Notes: generated by a model not told the origin, from the sequence alone. Counted from the stretch's first letter, positions 32,659 through 43,960 are shown. The stretch is 64,000 nucleotides of DNA from Pocillopora verrucosa (GCF_036669915.1 NC_089318.1:18023012-18087011); one strand, 5' to 3'. A program made the numbers and translations.

Positions 32659-33354
32659 TCATGCTTTCAAAAATTGGAATCCTTCATCAAGATGAATCAA
32701 GTGCTCAATTGCTCCTTCACATTTCAACTGTCCAGCATTTGAAGATCTGCTATTTCCTTTGCACTTCCTAAGTACAACTTGTGATTTTCCTAAGAGAATT
32801 TTCATTTGAAGCTTTTTTGTTTTGAAGAATATATTTTCAACACACATAGCAGCTCTCCTATCTGATCGTCTTAGTTCAGATTTAAAAATGTCGCTATAAT
32901 GAACATTTGCTAGTCTATCTTTATTTTCTGGTCGACTTTGACCAAGGAATATACCAGGATATGCTAACTCTTCAGAATATTGATCTCTGAATATACTTAA
33001 GGGTTTGTTTCCCTCTCCTGGTGCAACATTTAAAATACGTTGAGGCAGACTGTCTTCAAAATAATGTGTGTTGGTCAACATGGTGTCAGTAACACCAGCA
33101 GGTGTTTCTGCTTCATCTTCAGTCCACTGATCATCATTATCATTACTGTCATTTCCATCCTGCTTATTGGAACCACTGCTCTTTTCTATTTCTTGTTCAC
33201 TTTGATTTTCAGTATTAGTATCATCTAATAAACAGTTTGCAGTATACTGCACTCCCCAACCTTCATTTAGTGTTATTCCTTCCTGTCTGTAGAGGCTGCT
33301 GTTGTTGATTGATTTATAATGAATAAGTAAACAAATAAAAAAATTATAATTCAC
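32659..33354 (-). pseudogene. Helitron-type Rep/helicase polyprotein, N-terminal fragment
   Basis: An open frame of 231 codons on the minus strand. After an acidic low-complexity part (NDNDDQWTEDEAE) comes the block NVAPGEGNKPLSIFRDQYSE, then ELAYPGIFLGQSRPENKDR, then SELRRSDRRAAMCVENIFFK. This is the region just ahead of the Helitron-like domain in cnidarian PIF1/Helitron polyproteins. The frame stops after IEHLIHLDEGFQFLKA, where intact proteins continue into the Rep (HUH) domain. No HUH motif or helicase remains. Confidence 0.7.
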
Positions 33355-33481
33355 CTAGGTAAGTTTTTTTTTTTGGCATTTTGTTGTTATAGTTAAATTG
33401 TAGTAGTAGTCGTAGTCGTCGTCGTCTTTTTGATGCAGTGCTCCCTATGTTATTAGAAATTTTGAAATACATTATATTGCT

Positions 33482-34389
33482 ATGAAACAAACTCAAAAGG
33501 TTCTTTTTCACTTGCAGTCAATGGAAGAACAAAAAGAAGAGATTGTTGGTTTCTTACACAATGTGTCTCCAACTAAAAAAAGTAGCAAGACATCTTACTT
33601 TGACATGTCCATACAAACCACCGATGGCTTAGTAAGAGGAGTCTGCGTCTCCGGAAGTAAACAGGAACACTTTGATCAAATGAGCAAAAAGAAATCTCCA
33701 ATAAAACTTCGAAATTTTAGAATTGAAAGAGCAGGAGATGCAACCACAGTACTGATGAATAACAATGTACTGTTAGAGCCTACAAAAGAAATACCTTTTT
33801 CAAGAATTGAGTTGCCAAGTGCCAACAATATCCAATCAATTTCAGCTGCAAACACAAATCAAAGTATCACCATCAAAGCCAAACTTATTCAGATGTCATC
33901 AACAAAAAAAGTGAAGACAGAGTATGGTGAAAAAAAAAAAGTTGTTTGCCTATCTTGTGGACCCACATGGAGCCATTAAGGTGACACTTTGGGAACAATT
34001 CTGTGGATCTCATTAATCCTGCTGAGCTACCTCAGAACTTTACCAATACAACAGCAGCAGCAGAAATACTTGGAGTGCGAAGTGTCACGGCATATCAAGC
34101 CTGCTGCAACTGTAACAAAAAGCTGGTAATAGAGACGTCTCCCATACTAACCTGTTCAACTTGTGGGCTCAAGCAAAATATGAAGTCCACCATTCAACAA
34201 TGTTATGGACAACTACTGGTACAAATTAAAGAATCGAAGATCACAGTGACCCTGTTCAACGACATCCTGCATGATATGCTAGCGTCACAAGGAAAGAGCA
34301 CTCTTCCGATCACTGAAGAAACCATAACTACCTTTCTTCTAGAGTTACCAACTATAACCAGCATAACATTCAACAACAAACAAAAATAG
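33482..34389 (+). pseudogene. RPA1/OB-fold-like protein of the Helentron, two frame breaks
   Basis: The first part (33482-33979) has an OB-fold-like N-terminal region (TSYFDMSIQTTDGLVRGVCV). Within a run of ten A's near 33933-33943 the meaningful frame moves: the continuing OB pattern FAYLVDPHGAIKVTLWEQFC is in another frame up to about 34004, then DLINPAELPQNFTNTT resumes in a third. The last part contains a four-cysteine zinc ribbon (CCNCNKKL...CSTCGLKQN) like the C-terminal DNA-binding domain of RPA70. A splice acceptor (TTTTTCACTTGCAG) precedes SMEEQKEE, so an upstream exon probably existed. The breaks may be real decay or homopolymer errors. Confidence 0.6.
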
Positions 34390-35205
34390 TGGAGTCAGTG
34401 CAAATCTGAATAAAATGAACAATTTCCTGTCACACATCAGTGGAAATTACTACTGAATACCAAACGTTAATAATACCTGTTTTGTTACAGTTTGCAACAA
34501 ACATTTTGTAGACACTGGTTTTAAGTGAAATGATTGTTTCTCTGACTGATAAACATTATTTACAAGTACACGTGCTGCTTTTTTTGGGATAATATTTCTG
34601 TTGCGTTACATTTCTGATACATTTCATTTCAATTAAAAGACAAACACTTCAAAATACTTTTAAAAGTATATTCACCTATTGGTTACTTGAACACAAAATG
34701 TAAATATACTAACTTTGTTTTACCTGTGTTTTGTTCCAAATTGATTGCATATTACCATTAAATGAAAAACATAATGATTTCCTAGGAATTATTACAACCA
34801 GAGACTTTTTCTTGCTTTGCAAAACTGCTACTGCGTTTGCATTACAGTTGTCTTGTGTTACAAAGACTTCTGATACTATTCAATTTTGTTAAAAACTATT
34901 GGCTGTTGTATTTCAATTCTTTGATTTAAATATTCTGCTACAAAATAAAAGAAACGTTCACTTTAATGTTAGATTCTTTGCAGTACCATAACACAATAAA
35001 AGTTATTTAAACAGTGATGAAGATGTAATCACAATCATGATATTGATGATCCCTTACCTCCAACTGGAGCATTGGACATTCACCACTTCAGTTCCCCATC
35101 TTTGTGATGCCTTGAGCATTCCATAGCACTGCCTTTCGGGAGATGTTTCTAGCCAGTTTAACAGTATTCAAAAAAATTGGCACCTACAGCGGATTCCATT
35201 CCACT
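34390..35205. other. 3' part of the Helentron-like insertion, noncoding
   Basis: AT-rich, no coding signal. It leads to the internal inverted repeat and terminal hairpin at 35206-35235. Confidence 0.5.
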
Positions 35206-35261
35206 GCAGCAGACACAAGTACCCATTGGGTACCTATTTTTAAGTTGGTTACACAGAACCA

Positions 35262-35611
35262 AGTAAATTCACACCTTCTTCAGAAACATGTCCTTCAGTG
35301 AGCGTCGAGGAGAATCTCTCTAGATCGATAAGCCTGTATCCTTGTCCCTGTAACACATCATTTGCATCCTCACTCTCCAAGAGCTCAGAGTAAGAATCAT
35401 TAGGCGAGGATGGCATCTTCATTTTCTTTCCAGAAGTACCAATGAATTCTTTTCATTCAGCCTCAGAGTCAGAGCAATCGCGAGACCTGCTTGGAGTTTG
35501 ATTGACGATTTCGGTTGTTTCTGTCTCTCTTTTCATTTGTTTCTGAACTCCAGAAAACGCCTTTCCTTTACTTTTATTTCTGTGTACATTTTTCCCTTAG
35601 TTCCGACCATT
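35262..35611 (-). pseudogene. Transposase N-terminal-like exon, right arm, broken frame
   Basis: Mirror of 25724-26087. Here the first frame meets a stop after FLEFRNK (AAATGA where the left arm has AAGCGA). The YRLIDLERFSSTLTEGHVSE segment is kept (one or two residues differ from the left arm). Confidence 0.35.
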
Positions 35612-35684
35612 GTCGATGATATTTGCCGTAACAACGAGCTTCTTATGTTTTTATGCGACCGTTAAAAATCTCGGCGCGTATAAA

Positions 35685-37102
35685 CACAGGCAACCCAAGG
35701 TCACGTCTCGAGAAAGAGCCAACGATTAATTCACGAACGCGTTACGCATTGTGTGACTCAGAGTAAGTTATGCTAGGAACCGTTGAAAATTTGAACACGT
35801 TATTAGGAATAGTATAGGGAACGAAATATGGTCGATTTACAACGATAAATATTTCGAAATATGAAGATTTTTCTCGTAAAATCAATAAAACTTACACATA
35901 CCCTGTGTATCCGTTGTAGTTTCTGGCGATTGTTGCCGTTTTAAGCTTGCTTTACCATCACTATTATTCACGTCATCTACTTTTATTACATTGGTAAAAT
36001 CTGTACAGACATCACACCAACCAACTATGTTGAAGGCTTGAAATTATATTACGATCGATTTTCATCAAGAAATGGGCCAGGAATTTTCCACAATAGTGCA
36101 AATAGTCGTGAAGGCTGATCGCGGAAAAGCGATTGCGTGACGCTCGGTAAGCTGTAAGATGACATGTTATTATATACCAGACGTGAAAACTCTTCAGATT
36201 CTCAGTCTGCATTTTGTACCCACTCTGCAGTCTATATTTTGTATCCGGTCTGCAGTCTGCTGTCTACATTTTGTACTAACAGGTGTCCGTGGCACCAATA
36301 CAGTTTATTTTTGGTTACATTTATTCGCACAACACACACAATCTACCACAAAATACCTGTGTGTGAGGTAATTCGACATTTTCATTCTTTCCCGCGTTAA
36401 TTATCTTCTTTCCTTTTGTAAGAATGTAGACCACTTACAATGTTTCAAGTAATCCACCCACCCTAGAAAAAATAACTGTAGGGATGGGGTAAGTGTTGTA
36501 CACTAATCGACCGTACCACACGCGGTAGAGAGAAAATTGACCTCGTACCCAAGTCTCTTTCGCGGCCGTGTCCAGTCTCCGTGTTCAAAGCATAACCAGA
36601 AAGAAGCGAAACTGGAAATTCAGGTAGAAAATGCTCGTTTCCAGCGAAATGCGCGTGAAGTTTTGGTATTGAGACATGTCCAAGGGTGCAGTGATCTTAG
36701 ATCGTGAAGTGTGGCTGAGAAAAATGTCGATCGGAAGGATTTTCGGGGTGGAAACCACCTCCGCGTGGACCACGGTCGAAATCAGAGTGTGCAGCCTTGA
36801 CTTCGTCTTTTGACATGGATAACAGTGATGGTAAAGCAAGCTTAAAACGGCAGAAATCGCCAGAAACTACGACGGATACACAGGGCATGAGTAAGTTTTA
36901 TTGATTTTACGTCTAAAATATTCATATTTCGAAATATTTATCGTTGTAAATCGACCATATTTCGTTCCCCATACTATTTCTTATAACGTGTTCAAATTTT
37001 CAACGGTTCCTCCCGTAACTTAACACCGAGTCACACAACGCGTGACGCGTTCATGAATTCATCGTTGGCTTTTTCTCGAGACGTGAGCTTGGGCCGCCTG
37101 TG
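35685..37102. mobile_element. TIR element X, right copy (1418 bp)
   Basis: Inverted copy of 24232-25650, starting CACAGGCAACCCAAGGTCAC and ending GAGCTTGGGCCGCCTGTG. On the plus strand it carries an exon-like frame MDNSDGKASLKRQKSPETTT, then DTQGM and a GTAAGT donor, pointing out of the element at about 36815-36889. Confidence 0.75.
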
Positions 37103-37755
37103 TCAAGACATGCAAGTGTTAGAGGATTATCATAATGCTGCAGTGAGTAAATGGGATATAGAAAAAAATCTAGTAGGCTGGCTGTAGAATCAATGCAATA
37201 GAAATTCAAATTCTGCTCTTGCCTTTGTTACCATTTTTTATTGCTCTCTCACTTCGCGCCCTTTTTTCTCTCCTCTTCCTTCCCCCCCTCCCTTCCCGCC
37301 TTTGTTCCTTCGGAGCATAAAAGTTTAAGTCGAACAGCAGTGAAAAATCAAGGTAAAACGCGGGGAGTGTCTTCATTTTAAGCGTAACTAGATAAAAAAT
37401 CCAAGCTTATTTTCACCATAGTGCAAAGGAGACAATAAATGTATTCAGAACAAAGCTTCGTCAACACCATCTGTGCCTCTAGGGAGGGGAGGGGGTGGAG
37501 TAGCGTACGTCCAAGGAGTAGGCTATTGGTAACGAGAATGTTCTGAGAGGCCAGCGGCGCAATTGACCCGAGTAACTAATCTAGATGTAATGTCACTTCA
37601 TGTTATGTATCCTCAGAAATTGGCGGAACAGTCTCCGCAGTTTTATTGTACTTTGGAAAATTAATACAAAATCAACTTCTCCCAGCTCTGTTGGAACCAA
37701 AGTATGTCGTACTTTTCAAAGTTCATGAACACTAAGCGGACTGAGTGCGTCTAAA
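37103..37755. repeat. Unit 2 copy of the A-gene 3' flank
   Basis: Resumes the match to unit 1 (10874-11590) after the composite element: TCAAGACATGCAAGTGTTAG to GCAATAGAAATTCAAATTCT and on. No gene. Confidence 0.65.
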
Positions 37756-39577
37756 TCAATAAAATCGAAACTTAATTTGCAAAACCGACAGCAGGACGCA
37801 TGTCAACAGCAGGATTCCGCTGATCTGGCGCACCGCACCCGCATTGCAATCGTTATCATCATCGCAACAATGAATGTCACAGACGATGCTGTTCTTAGGA
37901 AGATGACTTCTACAGTCATAATGGTTTTCCTTTAAACACCACTCCGGAGGCAGGCAATCCTTCTGAAAATTTTCCTTCCCATCAATGTTGATGTACACCT
38001 TGCCGCATTTATATTCAGGCTTACATGTTTTACTTGTCTTCCGGCAATGGCTCCAAGAAAATTGAGATTCACAAGAAAAGCAACTTAGGGCCAACACTGA
38101 AAGAAGAATAGAAAGTTGTTTTCGCTCACGTCTCCTGCCTTCCACCGAAACCAAAACTATTAGAAACGAGTTCACAGAAAATATATAATTTATTTGGATT
38201 TTTTCTTCCTATCGAAGAAAAACTAGAATATTTTTAATAGATAGCGACTGCATAAAGATTTTGCCAAGCTTTGTAAAATTTAAAACTAGGTTAATTTGGT
38301 TTGTAAAAGTCTGTGGAGTCTCAGTTGAATTAATTTAAAATTCTTTGAAGTTCGTCAGCGAGCGCCGTTACTCAAGAATCATCCACATTGCTCGTTAGTT
38401 ATTTTTGAAAATGAAAAAGAAAAAGAGAGCACAAGAATATTCTGGTAACATAACTTCAGACCCCGCAAATCTTCACTTTTACTGAAAGCAACTATTTTTA
38501 CTAAAACATAAGAAGTCTCTAAAAAGCGTACTGACCGCACAGACATCAGAAACTTTTAGAACGCTGCTTCAAATCAATTTTGCATCTCTAATAAAGCCTG
38601 ACTCAAAGAGAGATAATTACCACATGCTTCGATCGATAGCTTTTTGGTGGGAATGTTTTACAAACGATGATATCATAAAGATCAAAAATCACTCCGAGAA
38701 GAGTTCAGGCGAAATTTTCAGACTTAAGTTTTGAAGTTTTTACTGAAAGACGGAAATCTATTCACAGATCTTCATCAGCCAATACCTGATGTCTGTCTGA
38801 TGCATTCGTTTGATCACAAATTTGACCAAATTTGTGATATTTTTACATCCTTTGTTTGAACTTTTTAGTCCTGAAATTGCATAAAATTGTATGTTTTAAC
38901 CACTATTCTTCGCCTAAGAGCTGTACAAAGATTTTACATTCTTATTTGTCAGCTTAAGTTATTCCGTTTTAACCCTCTGCTGTCAAATATTACAAATGTT
39001 ATAGACTTGACATCTGTTCAGAGTGTCATGCTGGAGGGTAAATTAGGAAAATTTGTGCGATACTTTCAAAGAAAGGTAGCAGAATGGCTTACGAAAAATT
39101 ATGAATAAGCTCAACTCTGGTGAAACAAGTGAAGTCAAAATTTCATGCAGTTTGCAAGCTTTCCCTACAAATCAAAGAGATTTAAAAGACTTCGAACTCT
39201 CTGGGGATTACGGATTGATGCAGCTAAAAGTTGCCGCTCTAAATTTGAAAGATTTAGATGTTGTAGCCGTCAGAAACGATAAGAATCTTTACCAAAGTGC
39301 CGGGCAAAAAATACTTGAGGAAAGTAAAGAATAGTCAGTAATTATTGAAGTTTGTAGGATGCAAACGTTCTCAAAAAAGGCTAAAGTAATTGAAACCGGT
39401 GGACAGTGAGTTCCCAATAGCAGCACAGAAAATTAATGTAAGCTTTGAAGTAAAATCGGTTACTGGGTATCAGTCAGTCGATTGTTTCCTATTGCAGTTA
39501 TTGGTAGTGATACAATTAGCCGTACCTTTGGAAAGAAGCAGGCAGAAAAGACAGGAGACAGGCCGCCACTGTTTCAT
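37756..39577 (-). CDS. Ly6/CD59-like secreted GPI-anchored protein, gene A2 (exons 39577..39526 and 38096..37756)
   Basis: Two exons encode 130 aa. Exon 1 (52 nt) is the signal peptide MKQWRPVSCLFCLLLSK, phase 1, at a GTACGG donor. Exon 2 starts after TATTCTTCTTTCAG with VLALSCFSCESQFSWSHC. It has 12 cysteines, the CDIHCCDDDNDCNAG terminus of a Ly6 domain, then a hydrophobic GPI tail (ISGILLLTCVLLSVL). It differs from the B genes in the middle loops (KTCKPEYKCGKVYINIDGK). The gene structure is the same as in B, so A and B are ancient tandem duplicates. It is the only A copy that still looks functional. Its intron holds a ~780-bp insertion absent from unit 1 (about 38690-39465). Confidence 0.85.
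38690..39465. other. Insertion in the A2 intron, unrecognised
   Basis: Unit 1 reads GATAAACAATTACCCGGTCA across this position, while unit 2 has about 780 extra bases. They contain plus-strand frames such as KLNSGETSEVKISCSLQAFP and the inverted repeat GATCACAAATTTGA / CAAATTTGTGAT. No family is recognised. Confidence 0.45.
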
Positions 39578-39639
39578 GTTGCTTTCACTTTTCTTTTTTG
39601 GATTGCTTCAAAATTATTGTGGGGCTCAACGCTGAAGTG

Positions 39640-40934
39640 ACCACAGAGCAGCTCTAGTTAAACAGATGGCGAGCAGAAGGGAACTCATTTAACGCAACCA
39701 TGGCGCTACGCGACTCAAACGGCCAATGAGGATTGAGGCCAAAATAGATTGAGCCGCAATTGTGAGATATCATCGCTGCAATAAAAAACTGAAAGGAAAA
39801 ACATTGTCTTCCTTTTTGTTTTCACAGGGCTGGTATATATATTTTAAATCGAATGCTGATTGCTATAGTTTCTAGGAAAAGTAGCTGCTTCCAGTACAGT
39901 AATGGGTCTACTAATCTCAGTATAACCTGAATATGTGCTTATCTTTGGTCACACTTTTGTGGAGATTTTGAAGAGATCATCATCGAAGTCGTTGCTCGTG
40001 AATTTCATTTGGGGCCAAAAGCTCCGGCAATTAAATCAAAATTGGTTGGAAGCTAGAGGAGTTGGAACACCTTTCACACGCCAAAAAAGGGCCCAGGGCT
40101 CGAAATAACCGCCGATCAACGGACAATGTCCGGACTGATTGAGGATTTGGGCAAGCTTAGTCGTCTTGCCGGTCATGTTGACCAGTCATAGTCGATCGTA
40201 TTGAAATTTTTTCAAAGAAAATTTTAATGCTAAACTAATGAGCTGCACTTTGTGAACAGTAGTTGTAAAACTTCTTTAATCTCAGACTCCCTTGTGGACT
40301 TCTTTAGGGAGTTCTACGAGCAGGAACAGGCGAAGTTGTGAAAAATTTGAAATTTTTATTAGGCAGGGTGAGAAAAATATTTGGATGCTACGATTTTAGC
40401 TAACACCGCGATACATACAAAGTAAATCATTTTATTTGGGGCCGCCGAACAAATTTAATGGTTACGATAATGATATTTATCGTGTTGCGGGTTACTCTTA
40501 CAAGCAGTGTACCTATTAGTACACATAAGCTTATGTTAATTTCGCCGCAATATGGAGGAGGCGTGGAATTTTTAGCCAAATGATTCCTGTAACGCTTAGT
40601 GCTGATAAATTCAGAGAAACTTGAAGAAGAGGTAGTTAGAAACAACGTTTTATTTCCCAAAGCTGCATCGTTTAACAATATTTAAAAAAGCCTCTATTTT
40701 ACTTTAACTAATAAGCACATGCAGTACGTGACAGACTATGATGGACTAGCATCATCTCTTGTAGGTATAAATCGGCCTGACTTAATCTCCGCCTCACGAA
40801 GATCGTCCTATCGACGACTACTATGTCTTAAGCAAGATGTTCCATCCTAATTCACTACTAACATACTTCAAAAAAGGGTATAACTAGTTGCAGCCTTGAT
40901 CATGAGCCGTGCTGGACCTCAGCCTCGTTAAGTC
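39640..40934. other. Spacer and 3' flank of B2, unit 2 copy
   Basis: Aligns to 12060-13277. No gene recognised. Confidence 0.5.
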
Positions 40935-42937
40935 TCAGTCTTTGAAAAACATCAACAGAGAGGCCAAGGCGCATGACAACAAGAGAATACCACTGATGCG
41001 GGTTGCTGCGCCAGCATTGCAGTCGTCGCCTGTGCAGCAGTTGATTTTACACTCATAGGATCCACTGGCGCTTTTACAAGTAGGGTTGGTTTTTTGATCA
41101 CAGTAAGCATCAGATCCGCACCCCTTAAAGAACGTTTCGACTGAGCCAGCTTTAAAGTAGAGTTTCACACATTGATCGGCCAGCGGAGCCACGCAGGTCG
41201 TACTTTTTCCTTCGTATTTATCCCATGACTCGACACTGCTGCAGGTCATACACTTCAAACCCAAAACTGAAAACACACATGACAAGAAATACTTAGATGA
41301 AGATGAATGAGATAACAATTTCTACCGTTTTTAACTGACCTAGTTTTTCCCAAATGAGAAGTTAGAGACAAAACTTGAAATTTTACGCATAATCATTACA
41401 TTTAAGCAAAGAAGCAACTTTAATTTACTTTGATCCTTTAACATTTCGATAACCAGCACCCTTATTTACTCAGTAAATATTCCTCTGATAATTTTCTGCC
41501 CTTACAGAAAGAGTTTTAATTAACTTCTAAGATCACAAAGTAATTAAGGGACTTAAATTGCTTCTTCGTGTCAACACCATAGTCAATGGCAACGCTAGGT
41601 ACAAACCCGTGGAACTCAAGACCCTGCTTGATTTCAAAAGATCAGAAAATAAAGTTGCTGTGTAGGAAATTTACTTGAAGACTCCGTGTAATGTATTTAC
41701 ATAGGGAAAGGGGCTCCCAATGGCCTAAAACGACAAAAAGAGAAATAGCCGTGAAGCCAAAAAAAAATTGACAAATGTTTATTGATAGTTGTAAAAAAGG
41801 TTAACTGTTGAAAAAATTTCTGGTGACAACAATGGAATGATATAACCATTAGCCGTAAAAGCTATCAGCCCATTGAGACCCTCAGGAAAGAGCAAAATAA
41901 CTTCAAATAATTCCGAGGTAGGTCACCGGTGACCTGAGGTTGTGCTCCCGTTCTCCCTTTCAGGGTTAATTTGTAATCCCTGTGATTTATTTCTAATAAA
42001 TTCAGACAATCGAAATTTCAATAAAGCGAGGACAGATTAGGCACGACATGACACCCAGCTGGCATGCAGGGACCGATATCTTTGTCCAGATTCATTCGAG
42101 TGTAAACTCTAAAAAACTGTTTACCATCCAAAACATTGACGCACACGGTGCCGCTTGTCAGTTAAGAAATGGAAATGACAGGTGCCGCTTGCTGTTCTGA
42201 ACTAACAATTACAGCGATGGCCTTTGGATATCATTGAAAACTAGGTAAGTAAGAGGTATCGGGTGACATGACACTCAAGCGTGTGTTAATTGCATCATTT
42301 CTGAAAAGAGAAGATTGCTTTGTACGATTGTACAAACAGTGATTTTATATAGCAAAGGTATAAACGTTAAAATTGCGATAGCGCTTGTGAATTCTACATG
42401 CTGCTAAGATAAGGGCTAAGGACCAGAAATTTCATGATCTCATCCGACAAGGTCAATGACAAAAGGAAGATAGATAAATTTCGTAATTACATACTATGTA
42501 AACAAGGGGAAACGTGAGGCAACTAATGGTGCATAAGACGACTCTAAAGTCTCACGCATAACTCAAAAGTGGAGGATCGTAAACGCGATATTTTCAACAA
42601 CAATTAAAGTCCAGTGTTGAGGTGGCAGTTTCGCATTCGCATGACGAAAAAAAAGAAAACGCTGCGGCCCAGCGCAAAAATGGTCCCAAAAAAAGTAGAA
42701 TGGTTCAAATGGTTCTTTTCAACATAGTAAGCGGTCAGATAGCAAGCGATGCGCTGTGGAAGTAAGATGAGGTTGTTTTATTGAGAATTTGACGATATTT
42801 TTTTTCCTGAGAGCGGTCGTAAAAATTCCCCTGCAAACTCTTATAATTTCGCCATGACTCTTACTTCGCAGGATGATCATCTCACAACTGGAGCTTAGGC
42901 CACCTGTGCGCGGACGGATTAAACTGTACCAGGTGTA

Positions 42938-43310
42938 TTGCGATGTTCTGCTACAAATTTGGAAAAGAATTTGCGAGCAATGAGCTATTCTGCCGTCGAT
43001 GTGGAACATCGAAGAGACCCAAACAGAAAAATGTGTTATACAGTTCGTCAGAGGAGAGATCTGCCATTGAACATTACTTTGAAAGAGGATTTCGTTATGA
43101 TGCTGTTGTTCAGTTTTATAAAAATACCATGAAATAGAATTGAAGTCCATTCAATGAAAGAAGTTCGGGAGATAATTAAACGCGAAATCGAAGGCCCTTC
43201 ATCACTTCTTGGATATCCTTCAGGTCTTATAATTGAAATTCGTGCCTATTTACAACCTAATCTAGTGTCGATCGCGATGAATGTCCCTTTTCCATGTCGA
43301 AAACTACACA
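42938..43310 (+). pseudogene. Integrase-like transposon gene fragment, unit 2 copy
   Basis: MFCYKFGKEFASNELFCRRC, then ERSAIEHYFERGF, is the zinc-ribbon plus HTH start of a cnidarian rve-type integrase-like gene. About 70 bp are missing after YKNTMK relative to unit 3, which breaks the frame. Confidence 0.6.
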
Positions 43311-43529
43311 GATTATGTGAATAAACATTCATTAGTTTCAAATGTCAATCGCTCAGATCAAATGTCACTACTATACGAACAAATTATTGCATAACTTAAG
43401 TTTAAAAAACGTGACAGTTCATGTGGGTCTGCGTTGAACGTGTACAAAGAATCTACAATCTACAATGTTTCTGTCAGGCTCGAGACATGATCATGCAAAT
43501 TTTACGAGCGCTTGTGGGGGAGGGTACGG

Positions 43530-43960
43530 CTACTCCTGGGCTAATCTAAACGCTGCAACAAGAGGTCCTTTTTTACACTCGCTTCCCTTTTTTCTGACGT
43601 AGTGTAAATAGGCGTCAGGACGTAAGCTGTCATCATCACGATTTAAAGGAGCGTAGGCGGAGTTCGTATGCCGGGCTTCCAAACAAAGGCGCTGATGGTA
43701 ACGCCGATTAGTGTTGATAATTTTAGAATTATTCCACCCAATTGTATGGTTGGTCAGACATATGTGCTCCGATAAAGCTGAATTTTCTTTTTTCCAAAAG
43801 AAGACCGCTTTTTTATGCTCTTTCAAACGTGTACCAAACTGACGCTTGATCTGTCCTGTATACTCATAATCACAGTCAATGCAAGGAATAGAATAAATAG
43901 CGTCGGTTCGTTGTTCTTTCATGACAGCATCCTTAGGTTAGGCAAAAATATGCCCCAAAG
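43530..43960 (-). pseudogene. Penelope-like GIY-YIG endonuclease fragment, unit 2 copy
   Basis: 130 codons open: DAIYSIPCIDCDYEYTGQIK, then QFGTRLKEHKKAVFF, SALSEHICLTNHTIGW and RLCLEARHTN...LNRDDDSLRP. These are the hallmarks of the Penelope GIY-YIG domain. YIG has become YTG. It lies in the B2 intron on the same strand as the host gene. Confidence 0.75.

Larger units (their letters stand above)
31668..35236. mobile_element. Helentron-like (Helitron2-type) insertion, 3.57 kb, in the right arm only
   Basis: It is absent from the left arm, where CTTAAAAAGCTC is uninterrupted (26092-26103). It begins after TTTTT with GTGTCTGCTGC (31668-31678). The inverse, GCAGCAGACAC, lies at 35206-35216, slightly internal to the other end and followed by a terminal hairpin (AGTACCCATTGGGTACCT, 35218-35235), then TTTTT. 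Asymmetric inverted repeats, a 3' hairpin and insertion into a T run fit Helentrons. It encodes an RPA/OB-fold protein and the N-terminal piece of a Rep/helicase polyprotein, both damaged, so it is nonautonomous. Confidence 0.7.
24232..37102. mobile_element. 12.9-kb composite palindromic element, flanked by TCAAGAC
   Basis: The outer ends are CACAGGCGGCCCAAGCTCAC (left) and its exact inverse (right, ending 37102). TCAAGAC is duplicated at 24225-24231 and 37103-37109. The unoccupied paralogous site is at 10874-10880 (TCAAGAC followed directly by ATGCAAGTG). Inside, everything is mirrored around about 28881: element X, a transposase-like exon, an AAGATCTT satellite, a tRNA-like gene and a hairpin array. 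Only the right arm has an extra 3.57-kb insertion (31668-35236). Coordinates of mirrored features sum to 57762-57763, so the arms have few indels. The 7-bp duplication and long TIRs resemble foldback/P-superfamily elements such as Galileo, but no transposase proves the class. Confidence 0.8.

Noticed and set aside
24232..37102. The whole palindrome as an assembly error
   Set aside because: Not fully excluded. The target duplication with an empty paralogous site, small differences between arms and an insertion in one arm make a real structure more likely.
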